A stretch of 11,009 nt of DNA from Bacteroidia bacterium (GTDB lineage Bacteria > Bacteroidota > Bacteroidia > UKL13-3). The stretch covers positions 1 to 11,009 of the forward strand of contig JAKRSG010000238.1 in assembly GCA_022402405.1 (NCBI GenBank). Reading direction: 5' to 3'. The notes beneath the pieces were generated by a model. That model did no database searches. It had not been told where the DNA came from and saw nothing but the letters and a program-made list of their open reading frames with translations. This document shows, one piece after another, positions 1-6,294 of this stretch; position 1 is the first letter of the stretch; each line of letters starts with the position of its first letter. A program made the translations under genes and the position numbers.

Positions 1-1
1 T

Positions 2-730
2 ATATTAACTTTAGACAAAGAAGAACGTAAAATGTCGCTTGGCGTTAAACAATTAAAGCCAGATCCATGGGTTAATATCCAAGAAAGATATCCTTTGAAT
101 TCTCGTCAGAAAGGTATTGTTCGCAACATGACTAACTACGGATTATTCGTAGAATTAGAAGAAGGTGTTGATGGATTAGTACACGTTTCGGATTTAAGCT
201 GGACAAAGAAAATCAAGCATCCAAACGAGTTCGTAAAAGTAAACCAAGAATTAGAAGTTTTAGTTTTAGAAGTTGATCTAGAGAATCGTCGTTTAAGTTT
301 AGGACATAAGCAATTAGACGAAAATCCTTGGGAAGCATTTGAAACATTATTCTCAGTAGGCTCGGAACACGAAGGAACTATTTTGAAAATTGAAGATAAG
401 AGTGCAATCGTAGCTTTACCATATGGTGTAGAAGGATATGCTCCACTTAAGCAATTACAAAAAGAGGATAAGAAAACCGCTAAGGAAGATGAGGTACTTA
501 CTTTTAAAGTAACCGAGTTTAATAAAGATAACCGCAGAATCGTACTTTCACATACCGCTCTTTGGAAAGAAGAAGAAGTAGTGAAGAAAGATGCAGAGGT
601 TAAAACTAAGGAAGCTGAAAAAGAAAAAGTAACCAAAGCTGCTAAGAAAATCAACGAAAGCAATGAGAAATCTACCTTTGCAGACGTAGGTGGTTTAGCA
701 GAATTAAAAGCTAAATTAGAAGGAAAATAA
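2..730 (+). CDS. rpsA: 30S ribosomal protein S1, C-terminal part (5' end outside window)
   Basis: S1 binds mRNA on the 30S subunit and helps place it for initiation, which matters in Bacteroidota where Shine-Dalgarno sequences are weak. The frame is open to the left edge, so the ATG at 32 is internal. 242 codons are visible. They begin with the end of one S1 OB-fold (LDKEERKMSLGVKQL, residues 5-18), followed by two further S1 repeats at about residues 34-104 (with NYGLFVELEEGVDGLVHVSD) and 119-186. Each repeat ends in the usual hallmark, a DxxNRRLSL-type strand. A Lys/Glu-rich, low-complexity tail follows (about 190-222), then a short TFADVGGLAELKAKLE end that is typical of Bacteroidota S1. 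The second visible repeat is more divergent, as is normal for the last S1 domain. A terminator lies directly downstream. Identity is very secure; only the number of missing N-terminal repeats is unknown. Confidence 0.96.
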   Translation: MLTLDKEERKMSLGVKQLKPDPWVNIQERYPLNSRQKGIVRNMTNYGLFVELEEGVDGLVHVSDLSWTKKIKHPNEFVKVNQELEVLVLEVDLENRRLSLGHKQLDENPWEAFETLFSVGSEHEGTILKIEDKSAIVALPYGVEGYAPLKQLQKEDKKTAKEDEVLTFKVTEFNKDNRRIVLSHTALWKEEEVVKKDAEVKTKEAEKEKVTKAAKKINESNEKSTFADVGGLAELKAKLEGK

Positions 731-747
731 TTATAAATCCTTTTCTC

Positions 748-786
748 AAAAATCCTTCTTAGTGCAAACTAAGAGGGATTTTTTTT
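748..786. terminator. Bidirectional intrinsic terminator between rpsA and the polysaccharide cassette
   Basis: An 11-bp stem (751-761 with 770-780, one G-U wobble) encloses an 8-nt loop and is followed by eight T (779-786) on the + strand, ending rpsA transcription. Five A (748-752) precede the stem, so the minus-strand transcript also ends in a U run after the hairpin. It therefore suits both convergent genes, rpsA and the lyase-like gene whose stop is at 791. Confidence 0.88.
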
Positions 787-790
787 GCCA

Positions 791-1633
791 TTAATTTCTA
801 CTAATTTTAATATCATCTATGTATAGAAACTCCTTTTTGTTGGACGTATAAGATTCATCATCACCACCAAGAAAAACACTAAAAATAAATTTATCAATCT
901 TGAGAGACCTACTATCAGAATAAGTAATGTTATCTCTATAGACATACAATTTATCATCAATATAACCTCTTAAAACACCATTGTTTTTGTTCAAATCATT
1001 TATTAGAATCTCTTGTTTTATTACATACCATTTATTGGGCAGAAACTTAAAATATGAAGAATCAGTTTTAAAAAATATACTATCACCAAATTTTCCATTT
1101 TGATTTTTGTGATACAACCAAAAGCACAATTTACCTTCACTCCAAAACATTAATCTAGCACTCCAACCATCACTTCCAGTTGGTTTTTTTCCTCCAGTAT
1201 TAGCAAATCCCCCAGCTAATCCGGGTAATTTCCCTCCTTTAACAAAACAAAATGAAGAATCAAATTTGACTTTATAACTAAGAATTAATGAGTTATAATT
1301 TGAATCTAAATTAACTGCCCATTGTTGGCCATTAATTGGACCTGCAGTGTTAGCAGGAATTATGGCTTTCAAACACCTTGACTCATCAAAAACTATTTCA
1401 GGAGTATTTCCTTTCAGTCCAAGCAAAAAGTTAAGTCTATCCAAATATCCCCACAAGAATTTAGGATTATTAAAATCATTTTTAATCTGTGAAATACTCA
1501 ATGAGCCAAGGGGTGTGCTTTCGAAATTTTGCTCAAAAACCACATTTCCGCTATAATGTTTAATTTGTTTTCGACCGCATTTTACAGCTGATAAAACCGA
1601 TAAGAAAATCAAAAAACTCAAAAATTTATTCAT
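791..1633 (-). CDS. Secreted polysaccharide lyase family 14-like protein
   Basis: 280 aa. A hydrophobic N-terminus (about residues 3-17) with a Lys and no long tail looks like a Sec signal peptide. Cys19 follows AVK, which is not a canonical lipobox, so lipoprotein status is unclear. The mature part is a beta-rich jelly-roll type sequence. It carries the segments VKGGKLPGLAGG (131-142) and DGWSARLMFW (155-164), an LYH motif near 173-175, and a C-terminal FLGGDDESY...YIDDIKI block (254-277). This pattern resembles family 14 polysaccharide lyases (alginate/glucuronan lyases of eukaryotic viruses, molluscs and bacteria), where a Lys in the KGGKLPG region is thought to take part in catalysis. The ATG overlaps the end of the upstream SGNH gene by 8 bp, so the two are probably translated together as the last steps of one operon. 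Its likely role is cleaving or trimming the same polysaccharide the neighbouring acyltransferases modify. A non-catalytic polysaccharide-binding role cannot be excluded; the substrate is unknown. Confidence 0.72.
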   Translation of the reverse strand: MNKFLSFLIFLSVLSAVKCGRKQIKHYSGNVVFEQNFESTPLGSLSISQIKNDFNNPKFLWGYLDRLNFLLGLKGNTPEIVFDESRCLKAIIPANTAGPINGQQWAVNLDSNYNSLILSYKVKFDSSFCFVKGGKLPGLAGGFANTGGKKPTGSDGWSARLMFWSEGKLCFWLYHKNQNGKFGDSIFFKTDSSYFKFLPNKWYVIKQEILINDLNKNNGVLRGYIDDKLYVYRDNITYSDSRSLKIDKFIFSVFLGGDDESYTSNKKEFLYIDDIKISRN

Positions 1634-2588
1634 TTAAAATCAAATTTAAAATCCCAAGTTCTTCAATAACCTCCATCAATCGATTATTAAATTTCTTAAC
1701 CCCAGTTTGAGTTAAATGATGCAAATCATAAAAGTCGTACTTTTCGTCCAACATCAAATAATGGTCGTTATTAAAATTATAAAATTGGCCAACATATTTG
1801 AATTTGGATTCAATCTCATTATTGTTTTCATAACTATAATAAAATGATTTGCAGACTGGAGCTTGAACCAGCAAAAATGAAATATTTTCATTTTTAAAAA
1901 GCGATATAGTTTCTAGGAAGGCATCCCATTGCTTTTTGTTTATATTCCAATTTCGTTTTGAAATAGGAGCATTGTAATCTGATTGATTCGATAATTTATC
2001 TGTTTGAACAAATCCTCCATTTACATAATAATCATCTACTATTTTTGAGGACTCTTTAAAGTACAAGTCCTTAAAAAGGAACTTTCTGATTGAGGAATAA
2101 AGAAAAGTGTTATATGCTGTAATATGATTTACCATTTTGGCATTCTCGAAAGCAAACAACAAACTATTTGAGTTAGAAATGATATCTATACCTGATTCTA
2201 AACCATCCATCTCAAAATTTTCAGGAAAGACCTCATAAATCACCAATTTTGGCTTTAGCTGATTTAAATATCTTTTTACTAATAAATTTGTTTGAATTGG
2301 TGTCTGATTACTTGAACCTAAATTAAAACAATCAAAGCCATTTTTCTTGAAAATTCGTATATCAAAACCTCTATAGGTATGGGATGAACCTAAAAACAAA
2401 ATATCCACTTTAGATATTGTATCTGCCTCTTTTAATCGAGTATTCATATATCCACTCAGGCCGAGTTTATATTTTAGATTTTTGTTAATGTACGTTGGTA
2501 AAAACAAACCCCAAATACAAAGAAAAATTAGGTAAATAATAGCTAAAAAAATGCCTATTCGTATGACTTTATGGATGAATTCTTTCAT
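1626..2588 (-). CDS. Membrane-anchored SGNH/DltD-like acyltransferase partner protein
   Basis: 320 aa from the chosen ATG at 2588. The frame can be extended to 2642, but 2588 lies one base after the TGA of the MBOAT reading frame (TGATATG), the usual operon spacing, and the protein then begins MKEFIHKVIR followed directly by one transmembrane helix (about 9-31). The rest should lie in the periplasm. VDILFLGSSHTYRG (61-74) provides a GSSH nucleophile block with probable catalytic Ser69, and YDLHHLTQTG (287-296) provides a D-xx-H pair (Asp288, His291). The order Ser ... Asp-x-x-His matches DltD and ordinary SGNH hydrolases rather than AlgJ/AlgX. Such proteins work with an MBOAT membrane transferase to move an acyl group, usually acetyl, onto an extracellular polymer. 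No dltA or dltC is nearby, so O-acetylation is more likely than D-alanylation. The fold call rests on motifs only. Confidence 0.72.
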   Translation of the reverse strand: MKEFIHKVIRIGIFLAIIYLIFLCIWGLFLPTYINKNLKYKLGLSGYMNTRLKEADTISKVDILFLGSSHTYRGFDIRIFKKNGFDCFNLGSSNQTPIQTNLLVKRYLNQLKPKLVIYEVFPENFEMDGLESGIDIISNSNSLLFAFENAKMVNHITAYNTFLYSSIRKFLFKDLYFKESSKIVDDYYVNGGFVQTDKLSNQSDYNAPISKRNWNINKKQWDAFLETISLFKNENISFLLVQAPVCKSFYYSYENNNEIESKFKYVGQFYNFNNDHYLMLDEKYDFYDLHHLTQTGVKKFNNRLMEVIEELGILNLILNE

Positions 2589-2589
2589 A

Positions 2590-2952
2590 TCAGAATTGAA
2601 AGTAAATAAATGGTGAAGATTCAATACTTGAATACATGCCAATCAGAAATAATATAAAGCCAAAGAAAATAACTTTGATTGGTTTAAGTGAATTTGAAAA
2701 AATCTTTTCGATGGCAAATTCATTATCTTTACTCGACCATTCTACAATTACAAAAAACACAACTAATATCATAGTTAAAGTGGCATACTTTAATTCTGGG
2801 ATAATAAAGGGATTAACCAATTTATCAGAATATATTATATTATGTATGTAACCAAATGCACTTGTAATACTATCTGACCTAAAAAAAATCCATAAAAATG
2901 TTATTAATAAAAAATTTACAAATATCAACGCAAAAGGCTGTATTTTAGTCAA
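2590..2952 (-). CDS. MBOAT acyltransferase, C-terminal part in a shifted frame
   Basis: 120 codons from a TTG. This is not a free-standing gene but the missing C-terminus of the MBOAT protein encoded just upstream. It has three hydrophobic helices (about residues 7-24, 56-71, 93-107), the family-typical FLWIFFRS segment (19-26) and a PFIYFQF end characteristic of MBOAT proteins of this type in Bacteroidota. The frame is closed upstream by a TGA just before the C8 tract. The only early start is the TTG overlapping the N-terminal part's stop (TTGA, 2949-2952). Adding one C to the tract at 2967-2974 joins the two parts through QFLLKL into 485 aa. Independent translation from the TTG by coupling is possible in principle but would yield a fragment without the catalytic His. 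It is listed separately because that is how the given sequence reads. Confidence 0.75.
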   Translation of the reverse strand: MTKIQPFALIFVNFLLITFLWIFFRSDSITSAFGYIHNIIYSDKLVNPFIIPELKYATLTMILVVFFVIVEWSSKDNEFAIEKIFSNSLKPIKVIFFGFILFLIGMYSSIESSPFIYFQF

Positions 2953-4046
2953 TTTGAGTAAAAATTGGGGGGGGTATTTTCACTAAATTTACGAGTCTTC
3001 AGTAGCATATAAGCCAAGTAAAACAGTGCATTTAAAAGGCCCCAGAAAACAAACGACCAATTTGCACCATGCCATAAACCACTTAGTAAAAATATTATAA
3101 AAATATTTCTTACTTTTATCTGAATATTCACATAGCTTCCTCCTAATGGAATGTAAATGTAATCTTTAAACCATGATGTCAATGATATATGCCAGGCCTT
3201 CCAAAAGTCTATAATATTTTTTGTGAAGTAAGGATAAGAGAAATTTTTTAGAAGTTTAATTCCGAATAAATTTCCCACTCCAATTGCGATGTCAGAATAC
3301 CCAGAAAAATCACCATAGATTTGAAAGCTAAAAAAAATGGCTCCTAACATTAAAGCAGAAGAAGGTAATGTCTCATAATTAGAAAAGCAAAAATCAGATA
3401 ATACCTGACAATTATCTGCAATTACCATCTTCTTGAATAAACCCCAAATTATTTGTTTTACGCCCTTGCTTCCTTGCGAATAACCAAAAACCCTTGATTT
3501 CTTTAATTGTGGCAATAAATGACTTGCTCTTTCTATTGGGCCTGCCACCAATAGTGGAAAAAAACTAACAAATAAACTATAGGCTAAAATATTATTTGTT
3601 GGTTCTATTTTTTTATTATAGATATCGATTACATATGAAATTCCATGAAATGTATAGAAAGAGATACCGACAGGTAGGATAATATTTAGAAATGTAACAT
3701 TAGATTCTATCCCAATTAAACCTAAAATTTCAATAGTGCTTTCAACAAAAAAATTAAAGTATTTAAAAAAGCCAAGTAAGGCTATATTAATGGAGATGCT
3801 TAACCATAGCCACATTTTCCTCTGATTCTCATCCTTTGTTTGAAATATTTTTTGGCCCGTATAGTAATCTAATAGAGTTGAAAAGAGCAATAAAATTAAA
3901 AATCTATAATCCCAAAACCCATAAAAAACATAACTCATCAAAACTAAAAAAGAATTTTGATAGTTTACTTTTTGGGGAATTAAAAACCAGAAAACACAGA
4001 ACGTTGATATCAAAAATATAGCAAAACCAAGGGTATGAAAAAGCAT
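2949..4046 (-). CDS. MBOAT O-acyltransferase (AlgI/DltB-like), N-terminal part; frame broken at a C8 tract
   Basis: 365 aa in the given sequence; the intact form would be about 485 aa. MBOAT proteins are polytopic membrane enzymes that pass an acyl group from a cytoplasmic donor across the membrane toward an SGNH partner and an exported polymer. The N-terminus (FYGFWDYRFL, 41-50), the VGISFYTFHGISYVIDIY block (126-143), LVAGPIERA (166-174), GDFSGYSDIAIG (245-256) and YPYFTKNIIDFWKAWHISLTSWF (271-293) are all family landmarks. LSGLWHGANW (321-330) carries the invariant His326, so the active site is present. The frame then runs into acc-ccc-ccc and ends five codons later, losing the last helices. 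Start ATG 4046 has a matching promoter 24 bp upstream. The SGNH and lyase-like genes follow in the same operon. It is either a phase-OFF allele, a decaying gene, or a sequencing indel. Confidence 0.9.
   Translation of the reverse strand: MLFHTLGFAIFLISTFCVFWFLIPQKVNYQNSFLVLMSYVFYGFWDYRFLILLLFSTLLDYYTGQKIFQTKDENQRKMWLWLSISINIALLGFFKYFNFFVESTIEILGLIGIESNVTFLNIILPVGISFYTFHGISYVIDIYNKKIEPTNNILAYSLFVSFFPLLVAGPIERASHLLPQLKKSRVFGYSQGSKGVKQIIWGLFKKMVIADNCQVLSDFCFSNYETLPSSALMLGAIFFSFQIYGDFSGYSDIAIGVGNLFGIKLLKNFSYPYFTKNIIDFWKAWHISLTSWFKDYIYIPLGGSYVNIQIKVRNIFIIFLLSGLWHGANWSFVFWGLLNALFYLAYMLLKTRKFSENTPPNFYSN
2967..2974. repeat. Homopolymeric G8/C8 tract at the MBOAT frame break
   Basis: Eight consecutive G on the + strand are C8 in the coding sense. 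In an otherwise AT-rich gene this is by far the longest G/C run in the window. Tract lengths of 6 or 9 put the N- and C-terminal MBOAT parts in one frame; 8 gives early termination. C/G runs of this kind are the classic substrate for slipped-strand mispairing at phase-variable surface genes, and also a common place for sequencing errors. Confidence 0.9.
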
Positions 4047-4069
4047 TTATTTATTGTTTTCTTGAATTT

Positions 4070-4099
4070 CAAATCTATCATTATTTACTAAAAATGCAA
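4070..4099 (-). promoter_or_regulatory. Promoter of the MBOAT-SGNH-lyase operon
   Basis: On the minus strand a TTG (4099-4097) is followed after 19 nt by TAGATTTG (4077-4070). This matches the Bacteroidota primary-sigma pattern TTG-N19-TAnnTTTG. It would start transcription near 4064, giving a leader of about 18 nt before the ATG at 4046. Assigned from sequence pattern only. Confidence 0.5.
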
Positions 4100-4189
4100 G
4101 ATTGATTATCTAGGATTGTTTTACTATAATCTTCCTCATTCATTAATTTGTTACAAATCAAAAATCATGTAAAATTGCAGATTGGTTGT

Positions 4190-4197
4190 TACGTTTG
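4190..4197 (+). promoter_or_regulatory. Possible -7 element for the EVE-pyrR-pyrB genes
   Basis: TACGTTTG is an exact TAnnTTTG match in the divergent intergenic region. No TTG sits at the proper distance upstream, which weakens the call. A second, poorer candidate is TGACTTTG at 4216-4223 with TTTG at 4194-4197, 18 nt apart. Either would give a leader of roughly 110-135 nt that includes the heptamer repeats. Confidence 0.28.
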
Positions 4198-4251
4198 GGT
4201 TAGGTAGGGCACTTGTGACTTTGGGAACAATTAGAATCTATAAAACTATTT

Positions 4252-4336
4252 ACTAACGACCAATGACTAACGACCAAAGACTAACGACTAACGACTAACA
4301 ACCAAAGACAAACGACCAAACAACTAAACACTAAAA
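4252..4336. repeat. Degenerate 7-bp tandem repeat array (consensus ACYAAMG)
   Basis: About 12 head-to-tail units: mostly ACTAACG and ACCAAAG/ACCAATG, drifting to ACTAACA, ACAAACG, ACCAAAC and ending as AACTAAAC and ACTAAAA just before the EVE start codon. Phase is kept at exactly 7 bp for the first ten units (4252-4321), then slips by one. The strand is almost free of T and G runs, so the RNA would be unstructured. The rest of this 292-bp intergenic region (4047-4251) holds the two promoter candidates and nothing else recognised. Function unknown: it could be a leader, a protein-binding array, or a mobile/expanding microsatellite. Confidence 0.85.
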
Positions 4337-4338
4337 AA

Positions 4339-4752
4339 ATGAATCATTGGCTAGTAAAATCAGAACCTTTTAAATACAGTTGGGAACAATTTGAGAAGGA
4401 TGGAAAAACCTTTTGGGATGGGGTAAGAAACTATCAAGCGAGGAATAATTTACGTGATATGAAGAAGGGCGACCTAGTTCTTTGGTATCATAGTAATGAG
4501 GGTTTAGAGGTGGTTGGTATTGCCAAGGTGGTTAAAGAGGCATATCAAGATCCAACCACAGAAGAAACGGCTTGGGTGGTGGTAGATTTAAAGCCTTTTA
4601 AAAAATTAAAAAATCCGGTTAGTTTGGCTCAAATTAAAGCTGATCCTAGATTGCAACAAATTGGTTTAGTTAAACAAGGGCGACTTTCGGTTCAGGCATT
4701 AAAAGCAGAAGAGTTTGATGCTATTTTAGAATTATCCCAAACAAAAAAATAA
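4339..4752 (+). CDS. EVE domain-containing protein
   Basis: 137 aa, about the size of a single EVE domain, starting immediately with the family signature MNHWLVKSEP and continuing with FWDGVRNYQARNNLRDMKKGD (residues 25-45, one compact block), LWYHSN (48-53), and VVGIAKVVKEAYQDPT (58-73). EVE domains share the PUA-like fold and read modified bases, such as methylated cytosine derivatives in DNA or modified RNA. The stand-alone bacterial form resembles human THYN1 (Thy28). The exact ligand of this protein is not known. It probably is an intracellular nucleic-acid reader. It sits 72 bp upstream of pyrR on the same strand and may share a transcript with it. The ATG directly follows the heptamer repeat array and an A run, with no clear Shine-Dalgarno, as is normal for this phylum. 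Confidence 0.93.
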   Translation: MNHWLVKSEPFKYSWEQFEKDGKTFWDGVRNYQARNNLRDMKKGDLVLWYHSNEGLEVVGIAKVVKEAYQDPTTEETAWVVVDLKPFKKLKNPVSLAQIKADPRLQQIGLVKQGRLSVQALKAEEFDAILELSQTKK

Positions 4753-4824
4753 ACTCAGGAAAAATCTCAAAGTTTTTTAGGATATTTGAGCCGTTTCAAT
4801 GAGTAAAAAAGAGTATTTAGGCAT

Positions 4825-5367
4825 ATGGAATCCAAAATTATTTTAGAAAAAAAACAGCTCGAAATAACCATAGACAGACTCTGTTTTGAACTTATTGAAA
4901 GGCTAGGAAACTTCTCGGATACAGCCTTAATAGGCATGCAGCCGCGTGGAATTTTCTTAAGCAGAAGAATAAAAAAAAGATTAGAATCTATATTAGGCGA
5001 ACAACCTTTTTTTTATGGCGAGCTAGATATAGCCTTTTATAGAGACGATTTTAGACGAGGAAACGAACAAATTTTACCCAACGAATTAAAAATCGACTTT
5101 AACATTCAAGACAAAAAAATCGTTCTTATCGACGATGTTTTGTATACAGGAAGATCTATTCGTTCAGCATTAGATGCACTCACTGATTTTGGAAGGCCAA
5201 GCAAGGTAGAATTGCTTGTTTTAGTAGATAGAAAATACAGCAGAGACCTCCCCATTCAACCCGATTATGTTGGTATTTCGGTAGACACCCGAAGCAACGA
5301 TAAGGTAAAAGTAGAATGGAAAGAAAACAGTAAAAAAGACTCGGTTCAAATAGTTACCAATCATTAA
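4825..5367 (+). CDS. pyrR: PyrR, pyrimidine operon regulator / uracil phosphoribosyltransferase
   Basis: 180 aa, the usual PyrR length. The PRPP-binding motif VLIDDVLYTGRSI is at residues 100-112, the flexible-loop part DIAFYRDDFRR at 68-78, and IGMQPRGIFLSRRI at 36-49 matches the PyrR N-terminal loop. It can convert uracil plus PRPP to UMP. In Firmicutes the protein also binds pyr mRNA to cause attenuation. Its stop is one base before the pyrB start, so the pair is an operon and probably translationally linked. The 72-bp gap upstream contains only a short 6-bp inverted repeat (CTCAAA 4766-4771, TTTGAG 4785-4790) with no U run, and I see no PyrR-type binding loop or attenuator. Regulation here may thus differ, or the protein may act only as an enzyme. 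Confidence 0.93.
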   Translation: MESKIILEKKQLEITIDRLCFELIERLGNFSDTALIGMQPRGIFLSRRIKKRLESILGEQPFFYGELDIAFYRDDFRRGNEQILPNELKIDFNIQDKKIVLIDDVLYTGRSIRSALDALTDFGRPSKVELLVLVDRKYSRDLPIQPDYVGISVDTRSNDKVKVEWKENSKKDSVQIVTNH

Positions 5368-5368
5368 A

Positions 5369-6292
5369 ATGAAAAAGTTTTCGCAGAAACATTTACTTGG
5401 AATTAAAGATATAACGGCAGACGATATTCAACTTGTTTTTGAAACAGCCGATAACTTTAAGTCGATTATTAATCGTCCGATTAAGAAAGTTCCAAGTCTC
5501 AGAGATGTTACTATTGCCAATGTTTTCTTCGAAAACTCTACTCGTACACGAATTTCTTTTGAATTAGCTCAAAAAAGATTAAGCGCCGATATCGTTAATT
5601 TTTCTGCCTCTTCTTCTTCGGTTTCTAAGGGAGAAACCTTAATAGATACAGTAAATAATATTCTAGCCATGAAGGTAGATATGGTGGTTATGCGTCACCC
5701 AGCCCCAGGTGCTTGCCAATTTTTGGCCAAGCACGTAAACGCACAAATAATAAATGCTGGCGATGGAACGCACGAACACCCCACACAAGCCTTACTCGAT
5801 GCCTTTTCTATACGTGAAAAACTTGGTTCTGTAAAAGGTAAAAAAGTGGTTATTGTTGGCGATATTACCCATTCTCGAGTGGCTTTGTCTAATATCATAT
5901 GCCTTCAAAAATTAGGCGCACAAGTTATGGTTTGTGGTCCAACCACACTTATTCCAAAGCATATAGAATCACTTGGAGTAAAAATAGAAACCAACCTACA
6001 AAAGGCTCTAGAATGGTGCGATGTAGCCAATATGTTGCGCATACAATTAGAACGTCAGGATATTAAATACTTCCCAAGCCTTAGAGAATACAGCATGTTA
6101 TATGGCTTGGATAAAGAACGCCTAGATTCACTAAAAAAAGAAATCGTAATTATGCATCCCGGCCCAATTAACCGCGGAGTAGAGATTACAAGTGATGTGG
6201 CTGATAGCAAACATAGCATTATCCTAGACCAAGTAGAAAACGGTGTTGCCACCCGAATGGCCATCATGTTTTTGTTAGCGGGTAGAGCTTAA
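5369..6292 (+). CDS. pyrB: Aspartate carbamoyltransferase catalytic subunit
   Basis: 307 aa, normal for PyrB. It joins carbamoyl phosphate and L-aspartate to N-carbamoyl-aspartate, the committed step of pyrimidine synthesis, in the cytoplasm. The carbamoyl-phosphate loop is FFENSTRTRISFE (residues 53-65, with Ser57-Thr58-Arg59-Thr60-Arg61). KGET follows at 87-90, MRHPAPGA at 108-115, GDGTHEHPTQALLD at 131-144, the GDITHSRV turn at 164-171 and HPGPINRG at 263-270. All catalytic landmarks seem intact. No pyrI or pyrC follows, so the enzyme is of the class that works without a PyrI next door. The coding end lies 2 bp from the end of the convergent T9SS gene, with no terminator in between. Confidence 0.96.
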   Translation: MKKFSQKHLLGIKDITADDIQLVFETADNFKSIINRPIKKVPSLRDVTIANVFFENSTRTRISFELAQKRLSADIVNFSASSSSVSKGETLIDTVNNILAMKVDMVVMRHPAPGACQFLAKHVNAQIINAGDGTHEHPTQALLDAFSIREKLGSVKGKKVVIVGDITHSRVALSNIICLQKLGAQVMVCGPTTLIPKHIESLGVKIETNLQKALEWCDVANMLRIQLERQDIKYFPSLREYSMLYGLDKERLDSLKKEIVIMHPGPINRGVEITSDVADSKHSIILDQVENGVATRMAIMFLLAGRA

Positions 6293-6294
6293 TA

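Noticed and set aside
136..663. 175-codon minus-strand open frame opposite rpsA
   Set aside because: Low-complexity Ser/Phe-rich translation that mirrors the Lys/Glu-rich S1 sequence. The S1 frame is unmistakable.
2589..2642. 18-residue N-terminal extension of the SGNH protein from an ATG at 2642
   Set aside because: It would overlap the MBOAT C-terminus by 53 bp and precede the membrane anchor with an unlikely sequence. ATG 2588 sits one base after the MBOAT stop.
4252..4336. CRISPR or spacer-like array
   Set aside because: The repeat unit is 7 bp without spacers; this is a simple tandem repeat and no cas genes are present.
4766..4790. Hairpin CTCAAA/TTTGAG upstream of pyrR as terminator or attenuator
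   Set aside because: Only 6 A/T-rich pairs, a 13-nt loop and no U run. Too weak to call as a regulatory structure.
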